Assembly (NCBI GenBank): GCA_002946415.1
Contig: NJPS01000076.1
Span: 310,001 to 374,000 of the forward strand
DNA from: Rutstroemia sp. NJR-2017a BVV2
Taxonomy: Eukaryota; Ascomycota; Leotiomycetes; Helotiales; Rutstroemiaceae
Reading direction: 5' to 3'
DNA: 64,000 nt
Below the pieces are notes generated by a model, which had not been told where the DNA came from, ran no database searches, and worked only from the letters and a program-made list of their open reading frames with translations. How positions within the stretch are numbered: the stretch's first letter is position 1; each line of letters starts with the position of its first letter. Positions 1 through 13,395 of this stretch are shown piece after piece. The position numbers and the translations under genes were made by a program.

Positions 1-3000
1 AGCGAAGTTTTGTGACGAGGATGGAAGATCTTAAGTAGTAAATATTTTGTGTAATTCCCCGATAGGTCGAACGGAAATGTTCAAGACTTTACCCCTCGTC
101 TTGCTCTCTTGTGCTCTTGTTCTAGAATATCGGGATGTGAACAATATAAGTTGGAGCGTGCCCAAGAGTATTGATAGAGTGGAAGGGTGGTATGATGGTA
201 TCAGTATATCTTCAAAGATTTTAGAATTCGGCCATGTATTGAATGATATCCGAGCAGGAATATTTTCTTTCATACTTTCTAAATAATTCTCCACATGGAC
301 TAGGGCAGAAAATAATCCATTCAAGTTACGCAAATTTACGTCAGGTACAATAAACGCAACGAATGGACGGCTGGCTAAGATCGAGATGTAAGGAGGGGCT
401 TCCTTTCCCCTCCATCAAAATGCCAATTTCCATTACCATGCCGGCCGCATTGGGACATGATACATACCCGCACCTGCGATACTACATTATATTATCTTTT
501 CACACTAGGCTTCATACATGCATGTACCTGTACCTTCACCTACCGAGTATACTTGGTAAAAGTTGGTAACGACGCCCGGGACGAAGACGGATAAACAGAA
601 AAGATGCCCAAAGATCTGTCGACGGACAAAACGACCGTCTCTAAGAAGAAACGGTTGATTGCAATGAAAATCCGACGGGATGGTTACATGCCAGTGATGC
701 CACCCATTGTCCAATATCTCGATGAGTTTGCGGGTTTCAGTCCCAGACTCCTAATTGATCAGCATCTTGTCTAACGCTCGCTAGGTAACACAAAAGTTCT
801 GCTGCCTGGGTCAGACCGTCAGATACTTACGAGTCTACGGACAAGATATCTCTTTTCCTGCCGGTGCGGTTCATAACGGAAAAGATATACAATATATCTT
901 GGCTAAATGTTTCATCCTACCAACTCTGACTTCATTCTTTCCACTCCTTTGCATCCTCTTCCAGGTTCCTTTTTCGTTCCGAACTGCTGAAGACATCATA
1001 TCCGGACGTTTTGTCCGCCCTGTGCTCTGACAGCGACCCACCAGAATCACCAGGAAGGTCTTAGCCAGAAGGTGGACACGAATGAAAAGCGTGCTTGAAC
1101 GATCACCTCAGCCACATCTTGATCACTACTCCCCCTGGCGACCCAGCTCTTTAAGGCTCGGCTTATTCCAAGTATAAGACCATGCACACTCCAAGCCTCC
1201 AAGGACATGTACCAAGTCTATTCAAGTACCAAGTCCATTGACAGCCGAGAACGTCGTCGATACAAACGAGCTCTTTCCGTTCGGTCTGAGCATGCCACGG
1301 ATAGTAAGCGCCAGGAATAAAGTCTGAACTTTTATCCAACCACTCGTGAGTGATTCTGCAAAGGCGTGCGAATCATGAACCCAGGGTAGCTTGTTAAGTG
1401 TGCTTTACGAGGAGCATGTTCCCTCCTAATTCACGCATTTTTCCGATTTCTGACATTCTACCAGCAAAAAACTGCTCTCAAACCGGTTCTTCCCGATCAG
1501 ATCGATAATTCTTTGTAGTCGGAAATACCTCCGAAGAGCCGGCAATTATGATTTTTAATGTTTTGCTTATTCACATTTGCAATACAGGGTCTGCATGATG
1601 CATAAATTGACTCGTCGACAAAAGACCTTCGGATCCCATTTGCCCTATCAACAATTGATGGGAAAGGTGGTCAGCCCCATGTAAATTGGGCATCATGGCC
1701 GTCATATCTCGCATTTCTACTCGAGAATCATTTTCGGAAACGGCCCGCATGAGCCACAGTGTTACACTTTGTCTGAGTTTCTTCTCGTTGTCACAGCCAC
1801 AATTGTGGTTGTGTGATATTGGATCTAACTTCCCGAAATGACGAAGTTTCTCCTTCCCCCACGTGTGTACGCTAGGAAACAAATACCGCAGGAAAGATAG
1901 AAACCCTTTTCTATGCAGTACAACTTGATTCTATTCGTCACGCGAACACAAAGTGTCACCACCACTTTGCATCTCGCGCCTATTAGCACTGCGCTATCGT
2001 GTGCTCAGGGTCCAACACCGAACACAAACCACCAAAATAAGGGAATATGGAAACGTTCCCGGATGTATGGACGACCTTGATGGAATATCTTAGTGCGCAA
2101 TCAGCTCAGATTATGGGGATTCGGATAAGATCTCGACCCTTCGGGCATGTGGAAGGACAGCGAGGTGTCAGACATGTCGTGTCATGAAGATACAGACACA
2201 GGGTCCACGAACAGCACTCGAGGCCAGATGGCAGCTACCCCAGCTTTGCTCGGCATAGTATTCCGGTAGTTCCAAGAACGAGTTGAAGGGGATTGGAGGG
2301 AAGCAAAAGCCAAGAAAAAAACAGGTATTTCGCTCTTATCATCACACAAGTTGGGCCGACGATAATGTTTTGGTAAAGCCTTGATTCCACTAAACTCAAT
2401 AGCATACGGGCCTTGTTTTTACGACACTGCTTCGTTAGCAAAGAAATATGATTTGTGCCCGCCTGTACTGCGCGCAGGGCTGAGCGTTTTAAGCTCTTCT
2501 TCATGTCAGCTCTTGAGGTCTGTGTCATCTTGAGTCGAACCTAAAAGACAACACATGATGTTTTCTGTATCAAAATAATTGAGTCGCTGCTGTAAGTAGG
2601 GTGGCTTTACAGTGATTCATGAGCCGCAGCAAAGCATACCACTATGGCTCTAGTCGGAAAAGTCCGGCACGTCCCAGATGCGGGCTCTAGTTCAATAGGC
2701 GCAAGTCTGGCATTAGCGCAACGAAGTCCACCACCCCCAGATTTACGGATCCGGACACAGAAGTTATCTGGAGGGAATAATCAGTTGGATGGTCGTGCTT
2801 TCTTGCATGAATTACCTCACTGCTGTTCTTCCCCCTTCTCCGATTGAATGGTGCGTCGGGGAATTATAAAAACCGTATCTCCAATGTTCACTGCAGTATG
2901 AGGGGTAACGAACCAAAGGGAAGTCCTAAAGGTAGTGACGCAAATAGTTAGCGTCATTGTTACGCCAATGGAAGATCGGAGTGCGGAGCTCGCTCCTACC

Positions 3001-3517
3001 ATGAGCGAATGGCAGGGGACTTCTGACTCGAGAGTAAAGTACGTCAGCTAGGCTACTTTTACTGTAGCAGCTCGGTTAAGTCTGCGAAATGTACGCTTAG
3101 GGGGGGAGAGCTCACAAATCATCGCAAGTGCTTCATGTTTGCCTACTGTTACATGATGACAACGAATGCAACTTCAATCTAAGGTGGCCCCACTATGACA
3201 AAGCTATTTTATTATTGAAGATGAATTCTCTAAAAGGGGGCCTCATACAGTGGCCCGAAGATCTGTAATCTTACGTTTGCAATGTTGCCTTGTACAGTAG
3301 TAGCTAGTATTGACTGGACTATGAAGATGCATGTAGCGTCCCTCCTTCTAGCGCTTTGTTGACATAAGCACACAGCAAGCTATCAAGGTGAGCTTAAAGT
3401 TGGGATCCGCGTGTATGCAAGTATGCTGCGATAAACATGTATAGAGACGCAAGAATATGCACAAATACAGTATCAAACTCCACTCGAGTATGACGTCCAG
3501 CCAACAAGGATATGTCA
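1..3517. other. Gene-free left margin
   Basis: No convincing gene is seen in 3.5 kb. The longest open frames (about 60-103 codons, both strands) have no recognisable motif, no splice-consistent continuation and mostly overlap one another. A 100-codon minus-strand frame at 31-333 has reasonable amino-acid composition but no true ATG at its listed start and could be a remnant or chance. I see no transposon ends, and the base composition does not look strongly AT-biased. Confidence 0.5.
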
Positions 3518-5761
3518 TCAATCTTCGTTCTGGACCTGTGCCATTTCGAAATTCTCGTCGTCGAACTCTAAATATGCCGATTCTTGTCTGTTCTGTTCAC
3601 TACTGCATCGGCTTGTCATGAGTTCGGTGCGTTGAGCCATTTTCTTGTCTCTATGAGTATTGTTTTCCGTGTGGTTTGGGTCGTCATAATCCGTTGCAAA
3701 GTCATACGCTGCGCATCTGACGGAGCTGAAGCTGTAACCACCTTTAGGATATCCGTGAAAGATTTTCTTGACAGGCGTCGGGGGTGATGGTGGTAGCAGT
3801 TTGCTCTCAACGAGACGCTCTATCAATTCTTTAGTGCAGCAGGAATGTCCAGATGTTTCGGCTTGCTTTGTGTCTAGTTCCCACTTGCGCTTGTGGTTAC
3901 GTTTCGACATCTCTCCGAGTTCTCTTCCGATGAGATCCAGAGCATGATCCAGCTGTATGCTCTTTTTGGGCCGGGTGTATTTCATGAGCACCTGCATAGG
4001 CAATTGCGAAAGAAAGCGGCCGCTGATGGTGTTCCCGAACCTCTCCTTAGCATCCTCGGAATGCAACGACTCAACAATCTTATAAAGTTTGTCTGAAGGA
4101 CTGGAGGTACCCGCTTCGAGTAGTCTCTACAGAGATGAAATCCGTAAGCAGTGATCCGCCCAAGACGGCTTTATAATCTCAGAACAAATAGAAACGGGGG
4201 AGTACACTTACTGCGAAATTATAGTTCTCTATTCTAGTCCCACGAGCATTGCCATCATTCTTGTCGTCGACTGCAATGATCTTCCGTGCAATGAGGCTTA
4301 GAATACACGTTCTCAATATTTTATATTGACACTCTTTTGATGGTTGAGTGAACTCAACCTGAACCGAACACCTATCCACAAAGGCTCTGTCCAGATACTC
4401 AACCATGTTAGACGTGCAAAGGAATACAATATTAGGACATCTCTTGACTCTATCGAAGCCGGTAATTAGAGCATTTGTTGCTCTCAAGGAGTCCTGACTT
4501 TCTCCATCCGCGATTCCCTTGTGTCTCGATCCAGCCTTTTGATTCATATGAGTAAGTGATTGGGAAGATAGGGCAATTGCTGTCGGAGTACTTACAATAG
4601 ACTCAACCTCGTCAATGAGTACGAAGATGATTCGCTTTGTATCGCTCTCGCACATGATTTTGATTTTGGTGAAGAGCTCATCCACTTGCTTCGCGCTTTC
4701 ACTGTAGTACTTTGATAACAGTGTTGCTGTCTTGATTTGAATCATGGTGGTGTTTGGGTAGATTTTCGAGAGGCGGACGGATAGCCTTTGTGCCATTGCT
4801 TGGCATAACGATGTCTTTCCTGTACCTGGAGGGCCTATCCATGGACTTTGGCGGAAGAGGATTACCAGCTACCGGTAATCCTCTCCCGCAGAAGTCCACT
4901 GAAGTCAATCTCGTGTTAGGCTAGCGATGGGCGAGAGACGTGAACATACCATGAAACAGTGCCATAGGGCTCATCTTTCGTTTCTCGTCCGGCACTTCTG
5001 CGGCGAATGTAACTAGTCGCTATTAATGAAGAGTCTCAAATATCAGAGAGTCGCCTACGCATGTTGTGTATCATCCAAAATATCTCCTCTTTGTGATCCT
5101 GCTCGAATACTAATCTGCCAAACTTTAGTCGAGATCTTGGACTGGAAACCATACCAGTGAGCGGCGGTCTTTCTGCACACACTCTTCCCACTGGTCTTTG
5201 AAGCTAGCACAGGGCATTCTGAAAACATCTGCTGCAAGCATTGCGGGGTCCACCGTATCTCCCGGCGGTAACGACTCCTCTAGTTCAACCACCTCCCTAG
5301 AAGATGCCGCAGGTAATCCCCACATTTTGTAGGCAACAATCTCGACCTCTTCCGCGTCAGCAACAGTAACAGATTCCAAACATTTATCATTGTTGTCGGT
5401 GATCGATACAACGATGAGTGATTTCAAGAACTCGTGGCTTGAGCCTAGTTTCGCTGCGAGATATCAGCCATGGTATGTTTCTATTGTCAGGGTCGGGTGA
5501 AGATAACCTACAATCCATCAATGGGAGTATATCGGTATCAATGATGCAGATTAAGGCCTTGTTGAGGTCCAACAATTCGCGCTTTACCCATCCTTCAACC
5601 TCTTTGAAGAAATCTTCCTCGACTCCCTCGATGACAGCGCCTTCTGGTAACACGTCGGGGATTCGCGCTTCGAGTACGAGGGCGATTTTGCTTGAAGCTG
5701 GATCTGGAGGAGAAGCGGATGCTAATGATGAACACAATCCGCTGGAGTTGGGTCCCTCCAT
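3518..5761 (-). CDS. PCH2: AAA+ ATPase PCH2/TRIP13, meiotic checkpoint and HORMA remodeller
   Basis: This is a Pch2/TRIP13-type AAA+ ATPase of about 612 aa. The family remodels HORMA-domain proteins on meiotic chromosomes and supports the synapsis/recombination checkpoint. Hand-spliced exons are 5761-5512, 5444-5155, 5122-5059, 5012-4950, 4834-4596, 4535-4212 and 4126-3518, with continuous frame. The Walker A motif GPPGTGKTSLC lies at residues 223-233 and is created by splicing exons 4 and 5. Walker B is FVLIDEVESI, ending at residue 302, and the sensor-2 segment ISGR has its arginine at residue 447. The 60-nt intron 4536-4595 has no stop and could be retained; removing it gives the better match to the family. 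The last 110 residues are a poorly conserved tail with Lys/Arg-rich and acidic stretches. The 115-nt intron 4835-4949 carries a hairpin. The gene is divergent from the CSC1-like gene. Confidence 0.9.
4851..4889. repeat. Intronic inverted repeat (hairpin) in PCH2
   Basis: Perfect 11-bp arms AGAGGATTACC (4856-4866) and GGTAATCCTCT (4874-4884) are separated by 7 nt. After one mismatch the pairing extends by four more base pairs (GCGG with CCGC). The element lies wholly inside the 115-nt intron directly before the Walker A codons, close to the 3' splice site. Confidence 0.85.
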
Positions 5762-6471
5762 GATGGATCTTGAGTCTTAACAGCTGATGCTTTGGAGTGG
5801 TTATGAGCTGGTAAAGTATATAGTGAAGTGCTTAAAGTATCTAGTTGATTTCCAAAGCTTTGAGGCAGGAAGATACAAGAACATAATCTGTGGGTGGAAT
5901 TTTCAAAGGTGAAGGTGAAGGCGAAGGGGACAGGGAACGGCCCGACGGGAAGGGGCCTCCAACTCAAGAGCTACAAAAATACATGTTTTCATTGTTCGGG
6001 TTTGCCATAGGAATCCGACCATTTGCATCTAAGATAAACATATTAAAGATTTAAATTGCATTTCGTGTATATCCTTCTGGCTGCTCTACCAACTGGGAAT
6101 AATACTGGCTTTGATTAACACGCTCTGACTAGCTGTCCTTCTACTGCGCGAATACCTCGAGATTAACACCGGACTTGCATGAATTATATCTATATGAACT
6201 ACATGTTGTAAATAATGCCAAGTGTTGATTTAGTCCACCGACATGTTCGTCGGTCAGCCTTTTCTGGACCGAAGAGCTTCTTCCCCATTGGGTGTTGCTG
6301 ATTACATAATACGGTAAGACGAATCTGGACCCACAAATCGTCATACTAACCTTAGCCTGCAGGATCCATGAAGAAACGGAGCGCGCAAATACATCGTGAT
6401 TGTTGACCTGATACTTTGTTTGGCAATGTTATTTTCCTCTTGACATTAGGCTATCTCTCACTCCAGCCTTT
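5762..6471. promoter_or_regulatory. Divergent PCH2 / CSC1-like intergenic region
   Basis: This 710-bp region separates two divergently transcribed start codons, so it must contain both promoters. Small open frames in it have no support. No specific element could be assigned by eye. Confidence 0.5.
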
Positions 6472-9191
6472 ATGATGGCTTCACTCATGGACGCTTTTCT
6501 AATCGCCAAGGAGGATTGTTCATCGTACGATCCGACAGTTCCCCGTGGTGATAGCGACATTATCGTCCAACTCGTCCTCTCCCTCTCACTCGGCATCTCT
6601 GCATTCTTTGGTTTCTGTGTGAGTTGGCCAAACACCGCGAAGAAGCTTGACTAACTCTGCTAGATTTTGCGTCCGAAATGGAAAAGTCTATATGCTGCGC
6701 GGAAACGACATGTCGATGCTGCTGCAAACCTGCCAGAGCTTCCGGATACTTTCTTTGGTTGGATGCCTGCTTTGTATAGGGTAACGGAAGAACAAGTTCT
6801 TGCATCTGCTGGATTAGATGCATACGTAGTGAGTATTGGCGCATTCTCGGGGTGTCTGAAATGCTAATAGTCTAGTTTCTATCCTTCTTCAAAATGTCGA
6901 TGAAACTGTTTGCGATCATGTTCGTCATGGCCGCCGCCATTCTTGCTCCGATCAATGCTCATTTTTACTACGTTACGAATCCCTTTTCGAGAAACCCGAG
7001 GCATCCTCCCAGCATCCCAGACTACTCGCAAGTGGAAGGCTGGCACGGTGGGTGGAATGAAGCTACAATTCTCAAAGGCGGCAAGGACTCCGATACTCCA
7101 GTGCCTGATACAAGCTACCTCTGGTCTTACCTTGTATTTACATATGTCTTTACGGGGCTTGCGATATTCTTCATGACAAAACAAACCCACCGCATAATTC
7201 AGGTCCGACAGGATTATCTTGGTAGTCAATATACCATCACTGACCGCACAATCAAACTCTCCGGGATACCAGAGGAGCTCAGGTCTGAGGAAAAGATAAC
7301 GGAGATCTTGGAGAGACTAGAGATTGGCAAAGTTGAAAGTGTAACGCTATGTCGTGACTGGAAGAAATTAGACGGTCTTATGGACAAGAGGGCGCAAATT
7401 GTTAGACGACTGGAGGAGGCGTGGACAGTACACCTTGGTCGACAAAGAAATTCGAGCCAGGGTTTACTCCAAAACGTATTTCCAACGCAATTTGCTGCGG
7501 AACAGGAACAGGAAGAGGATTCGGAGACTCGCGAAGATGCCAACCTATTAGGCAACAGCCATATTATGCCCTTCGAACAACCTCGTCCAACGACGAGAAT
7601 CTGGTATGGCTTCCTTGGTTTCCAAAGCAGAAAAGTCGACGCCATTGATCATTATGAGGAGCAACTTCGGAAACTGGACGATATGATTGTAGATGCAAGG
7701 AAGAAGGAGTACAAACCTACAGCACTCGCATTCGTCACAATGGATTCTATTCCTGCATGCCAAATGGCTGTACAAGCTTTACTCGATCCGATTCCGGGGC
7801 AGCTCGTAGCCAGACCATCTCCTGCTCCGATGGACATTGTATGGACAAACACTTATTTATCTCGGTCGAGCCGTATGATACGCTCTTGGTCGATTACGAT
7901 ATTTATCCTTCTCCTCACCATCATATGGCTTGTTCCAGTTGCTGGTCTTGCTGGTCTTGTCAGTTTGTGTTCAATCCGACAAGTTTGGCCTGAGCTTGCG
8001 AATATTTTGGAAGATCATAGTGTCCTCAAAGCTCTGATTCAAACGGGTTTGCCTACACTCGTGTTCTCACTGCTGAACCTAGCTGTTCCATTCCTGTATG
8101 ACTACCTCGCGAATATGCAAGGCTCAATATCACAGGGCGAGGTCGAGCTTTCCGTCATCTCGAAGAATTTCTATTTCACGTTCTTCAACGTATTCGTAGT
8201 CTTCACGGTCTTTGGAACTGCGAGCACATTTTGGCCTGCCCTTCAAGAGACACTCAAGGACACCACAAAGATTGCATACTCGTTAGCTACTTCAATTGGA
8301 AAACTCTCGGCGTTTTACACAAATTTCATACTTCTCCAATCAGTTGGCCTATTGCCTTTCAGACTGCTCGAGTTTGGAAGTGTTTCACTATACCCAATCA
8401 CACTTATGGGTGCCAAAACTCCTCGAGATTATGCAGAGCTGGTACAGCCACCAATCTTCAAGTACGGATTCTACCTGCCATCAGCTCTCCTAATCTACAT
8501 TCTTTGTATCGTCTATAGCATCCAGCCAGCTGGATATCTAGTCTTGTTTTTTGGAGTGGCATACTTCGCTCTCGGCTATTACACATACAAATACCAGCTT
8601 CTCTATGCGATGGATCACCCACAGCATGCAACTGGTGGTGCCTGGCCTATGATTGTCTACCGTCTTCTTATTGGGTTGGGTTTCTTCCAGCTGACAATGG
8701 CTGGTGTCATTGCTCTGCAACATGCATTCACCCCCGCGATTTTGGTTGTCCCTTTGATTCCTTTCACAATCTGGTATAGCTATTACTTCCATCGGACTTT
8801 GAATCCGCTTATGAGGTTCATTGCTCTACGCAGTATCAGACGAAACACCAATCCTGATATAAACATTGCCGGTGAGGACATTGGCATCGCCACACCACCA
8901 GGGCGCTACCGCAGGGGCAGCACTGTTGATGAAGCAAGGGAGAGGGGCATGAAATTCGTCAATCCTAGTCTTGTTGTGCCGTAAGTACTTGGCTCGGTTT
9001 GCTAGCATCCCATTTACTGACATTCGAATAGATTGGAGAAAATCTGGATCAACAAAGACCAGGAGCCAGAGGCCGAGACCAACGGCAGCACCCCACATCT
9101 AGAATATCTAGACCGCGAGGAATCTGCAGCAAGCTCTATAAGTCTAGGAGATACTCACATCTGGAGGGATAGCGGCGATAACATTGTGTGA
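6472..9191 (+). CDS. CSC1/RSN1-like (DUF221) osmosensitive cation channel family protein
   Basis: This is an integral membrane protein of about 858 aa from the CSC1/OSCA/TMEM63 family (DUF221), whose members are osmo- or mechanosensitive cation channels. Exons are 6472-6618, 6664-6828, 6876-8980 and 9032-9191. Residues around 25-50 form the first membrane segment, followed by the conserved DAYVFLSFFKMSMKLF region created by joining exons 2 and 3. Two more membrane helices come next, then a long cytosolic domain starting near QYTITDRTIKLSGIPEE, with the RRM-like fold expected of PHM7_cyt. From about residue 400 there is a multi-helix RSN1_7TM block. The C-terminal tail is hydrophilic. Two ATGs stand in tandem at 6472 and 6475; either could start translation. 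The paralogue (channel or lipid scramblase-like) cannot be decided from sequence alone. Confidence 0.88.
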
Positions 9192-9651
9192 TGCGTTTGT
9201 AAATGATGGACAATGAGTAATATTCGAAGTTTACTCGATAAAAAGAACCCTAATAATAGCATGAGTGGCGTTTTGGCAGTTTATATCACGATTTAGGGGT
9301 TCGCTCTTTCCTTGTGCACATCTAGCCTTGTATTTTGAAGTTAAAGATATACCCTGTGTTCTTTCCTAAGTAATCAAATCAGACTATTCTTTCTCGGGCT
9401 TGGCTGTTCGGTTTTGTCAACTATCGTTTCTTCTGCTTCATCTGCTTCACATTTGCATACCTTCGCTGTGACCATATCATTCCTTATCCTTACCTGCAAC
9501 CGCTAGTCATTACAGCAATGACACAAACGCATCTCATCTCCTAGAACACCACGCTCTCTCTTTCTCTCCCCCTTCAGTATCTTTAAACCACCTACCTACC
9601 TACCTATAAGCAACGAAAAACATACACTACTTCATATCCCCACCGTCCCAG
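9192..9651. other. Intergenic: CSC1-like 3' end to F-box gene promoter
   Basis: No gene is seen. The right half is pyrimidine-rich and holds a short CCTA repeat (about 9590-9607) just before the F-box gene start, as expected of a fungal promoter/5' UTR. Confidence 0.5.
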
Positions 9652-12600
9652 ATGACAATCATCCAACACCAATCCGCCATCATCGCCTCCCACCCGGGGG
9701 CCGCCGACACCACGTCTTCCCAAATCCTCCTCTCCCGCGCGATCGCAGACCCAGCACTCAGCTCTGCGTCCAGCCGACCGCGGTCCAGAACCCCGGTTAC
9801 GATTACGACGGTCTACGAGTCTCAGTCGAGACATATCATGACGTTGGGGGCGGCGGCGCAGACGGAGAAGGATGTCGGGTTGGATGGGGAGGAGTGCGTT
9901 TCGGGGAATGGAGGTAGGGAGTTTCTTGTTTGCGGTTTCCGGACGCATGGTGTGATAGATGGTTTTGCTGATGTTTTGCGGTTGTAGATACGCTTGCTCA
10001 GCAGGAGACTCTGTATTTTCATGATTCGTGTGCGCCGGATTCGATATGTCCGGGAAGTGGCTCGGTGAGTTTTTTGGATGCACGCAGAGCGATTGACCTA
10101 TATTTATGTGCAGCGTCTAACTCTCCATCACCCAGACTTCTTCTATCAACCGGCAAGGAATCGTTTCTTCCTGCTCTCCTAATCCTTGGCAGCTCCCGGA
10201 ACTTCCAACTGTTGATAAAGGAAAGGATTTCGACCGTGGACGGCCGTTAGAACGAACTCCACGATATCAGAATCCGCTCCATAGAGCTGAGTCGAGATCA
10301 AATAGAGATCGTCCCGCCATTGAGGTCGATGGTCGGGCTATACGAACGCGTGATCGTAGTAGCACTCTTCATGATGACCCGAATGATCCATGCGCAATAC
10401 TTGATGATCAGCTACTAGAGCCTTTGCTGAGCACGCCTCAACGAGACAGTGTTTCGGAAATATTGTCTGGCTCTGGTAGTTCTCGAGATAGTTTAAATGG
10501 TGCACTTGATGCCATGGAACTGAAAAGTCTGATTCGTCTTGGAAGAGCTGGTTCGCGGGACGCTTCGTCTCACAAGAGTAGTGTTACATCAATTGAGCCG
10601 CCGAGTCGAGCTCTAACAACTGTGTTCAGTGACTGCCATGCCGTTTGTCCCGAGCCTACGGTGCCGGCCGGGTCACGCTCTCAGTCAATACCCAATATAG
10701 GACACCTGGAACATATCGCTAGTAAATCTGACACCCGTTCGGCCGAGGAATATTCCTCCAAGGAGGATACGGTCAATAATCGTGTTTTCACTTTCTCCAA
10801 ATTGCCAACGGAGATCAACCAATTGATATATCTCTACCTCGAGCCAGTCGACTTCAACTCCGCGAGGCATACTTGTCGAGCGTGGTATTATAACAGTTTG
10901 CAGCAATCGCTTCTTGAGACTATGATCAAGCGCGGCGGCTGGCATTCTAGCTGTCAACAAGAAATTGCTCATAAGGGTCCAAACTTTCGAAAATCAGCAG
11001 AATATGTATGGCTCCTCAGCAGACGGATCGCACGGGAATGTGTCCTGGGGCCCGACTGGACCGGCCACGGCTTGTCTGATGCGGCAGGAGAGACGAAATC
11101 TGCATTTGTTCAAGCTTCGATGGTCGACTTTACGGAAGTAGCGGTTCATTATCCGGAATCGACGACAGCGGGGACGACGTTCACTGTAAGCAGTTGCGGG
11201 AAGTTCTTGATGGCTGCGAATGGCTGCTTGATCTACATTTATGAACTTAACAAGAGTTACACTAATGATGAAGATTGGTCTCATTTCCACCCGGGCTCTT
11301 TGCGTCCGGTCACTAGTATTATATGTCCGCATCGAGTGCTGGCTTGCAGTATGGATACCTCGTCACAGAGATACGCGGTCGCGGTTCTTCTGGACGGTCG
11401 GATGGGGCTTGTATGCGATATTGCGGCGAGTAATGTGGTTCCACAGATGTCGGAAGCGGAAGTTGCGAGTTCTTCGCACACAACACATCCGCTAGACCGT
11501 GCGGATATTAGGATTCCTCCCTATAACGACTTGCACCATAGTGTTTCGTTTCTGGACCGTGTGAGCTTGGATAGTTCGGCGCCGGTACAGTTTCCTGGTC
11601 GTTCGATGACGGCTTTCGTGTTTCCAGGGATCGCCGTGACGAGAAGTGGTGCGAGTTGTCCGGAAGCGGGGAAAGAGCAAACTTATGAGCGGGAATTTGG
11701 CATGGCTGCTACGGGACAGAGCGCTTATCCTCCTTCGGTACCGGGCTCGCATTTTGTGGGCTCCGGAAGTCGGTCCAGGAGTAGGTTTCCGGCTTGCAGG
11801 ATCTCGGATTCTAATATCAAGGCTATGCCTGTGGAGTCGGGTCCGCGCTCGCTTTATAGGAATTTGTGTTCGGAGGATGATCCGCCACGGTCGGTGGCTA
11901 TTTGTCCACAAAGACGCTGCATTGCGTTTGGGTGTTCGGCGGGTATTGAACTCCATTGGGTGGATGCGTTGACCGGGCAAGATCTGAATAGATGGTTTCC
12001 TCTGACTGCCCCGAGTGACTTTTTGTTCTTTCTGCCTCCAAGGAAGAGTGTAGATTCGGCAAAGAAGCTGAGGTTAATAAGTAGTAAGTTCGTTCGGTCA
12101 TTCCTGTCCATGGGTTTGCTATTTGTGGTGATTATCCTGCAGAGGCTGACTGTTGGTGCTTAGGCGCGGCGAAACCATCTGATCGAGCAGCTTTGCACGA
12201 AAGATCCTTCGGAAGAAGGGCGAGAACCGGTGTCTTCTGGGAGAGATTGGGCTGGTCGACTCAAGGAGACAATGCCGGTGATATGGAACATAGTGAAGAT
12301 ATTCTCGGAAGATACAGAGGCGATTTGGGAAATCTCCTGGGCACTAGAAACCGGGATCAGTCAGATCATTATCGAGCCGTGCCACTCAGCGACGGCTACC
12401 ATATCCTATTCACAGATCCAATTTCGGGAGCCCTTTGCATGGGGAGTGATGCACCCGTGGGAGGTCCTACGAAGCTACTTCGTAAAGTCTGGTTTAAGTG
12501 TCCGGATGGTAATGGTACGCCGACCGTTTATGCTGGTGGATCAGACTTGCGCTGGGGACTAAGGGTCGTTGCAGCATATGAAACAGGAGCAGAGCAGAGT

Positions 12601-13395
12601 ATTTGGTTGTTCAATGTTCCGGCGGATATTTTCAACGTAAACCAAACTTCCAACGCCTTGCTGGAAAGTTCGGTCTGGCAGAGGCAGGGCGGTAGTAGAG
12701 AACCTAAGAATATGGACTGGCTAGAATGGTGGCCTGATGAGGGGCTGCAAGAATGGCTCAGTCTGGTTAGAGATCCAGTTGCTGGTGTTCTTCCTGGAAA
12801 CATGTGGCCGATCAGAATCCGTGGACAAAAGATTGGCACCGGTTCTGGAGTTGTCGATCTTGCCATTGATTCAAGCCAAGGTGTCATTGTCTGGGCGTTT
12901 ACAGTAGATGGAACGGCCAAGGTCTGGCGTGTCAATGATGGACAGCAAAACGGTGCTGCAAAGCTGACGATTGCACGCGATGGCACAATTCGAGACAGTG
13001 GCCACGATGGAGAAGATGTCGAGATGAGCGACTGCAGCCTTACCCCGGAGATCCTTCAACGTCTTTCACTTCCCCACCAGCAATCATTCGATGGGACATT
13101 CTCTCCGGATGCATCAACCGTTGTTTCAACACGGGGTGGCAGATACCTCACAGGGAGCTACCGTAGCGTGAATTACGACTCTGAAGGCGATGTTATCATG
13201 GAAGATGCACATGATGTGGAGAGCTCTCAACCAGAGCCAGAAGACGAGGCAGATGTCCTGGTGCAGGATCAGCACTTCCATTATCTAACGGCGCGCTGGT
13301 CCCAATCAAGCTGTAGAGAACGGTGGAACCCCATCAGTTCGAATCTGGTCGAGAAGATGAGGTCTGTCGCGAGGATTGAGATTGAGATTCGTTAG
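9652..13395 (+). CDS. Large F-box protein with C-terminal WD-like segment
   Basis: This F-box protein of about 1172 aa is probably a substrate adaptor of an SCF ubiquitin ligase. Exons are 9652-9913, 9988-10064, 10136-12083 and 12164-13395, in frame throughout. The first ~325 residues are low-complexity, Ser/Arg-rich and probably disordered. An F-box follows at about residues 330-370 (FSKLPTEINQLIYLYLEP, then an RHTCRAWYYNSL segment). The remainder resembles a degenerate beta-propeller, with clear WD-like pieces such as GTTFTVSSCGKFLMAAN and GVIVWAFTVDGTAKVWRVN. Substrate is unknown. The terminal ~100 residues are acidic (DSEGDVIMEDAHDVESS). Exon 1 is C-rich at its start and strongly G-rich at its end. 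Gene identity beyond 'F-box' is not recognised. Confidence 0.82.

Noticed and set aside
5019..5058. PCH2 intron ending at ATAG (5020-5023) instead of ACTAG (5013)
   Set aside because: Using that acceptor shifts the frame by one base; the acceptor at 5013 keeps the frame into the ALFHG-GPPGTGKT block.
9652..13395. F-box protein as two genes split at 12084-12163
   Set aside because: The two long frames join in phase across a normal 80-nt GTAAGT...TTAG intron, and the second frame has no suitable start of its own.
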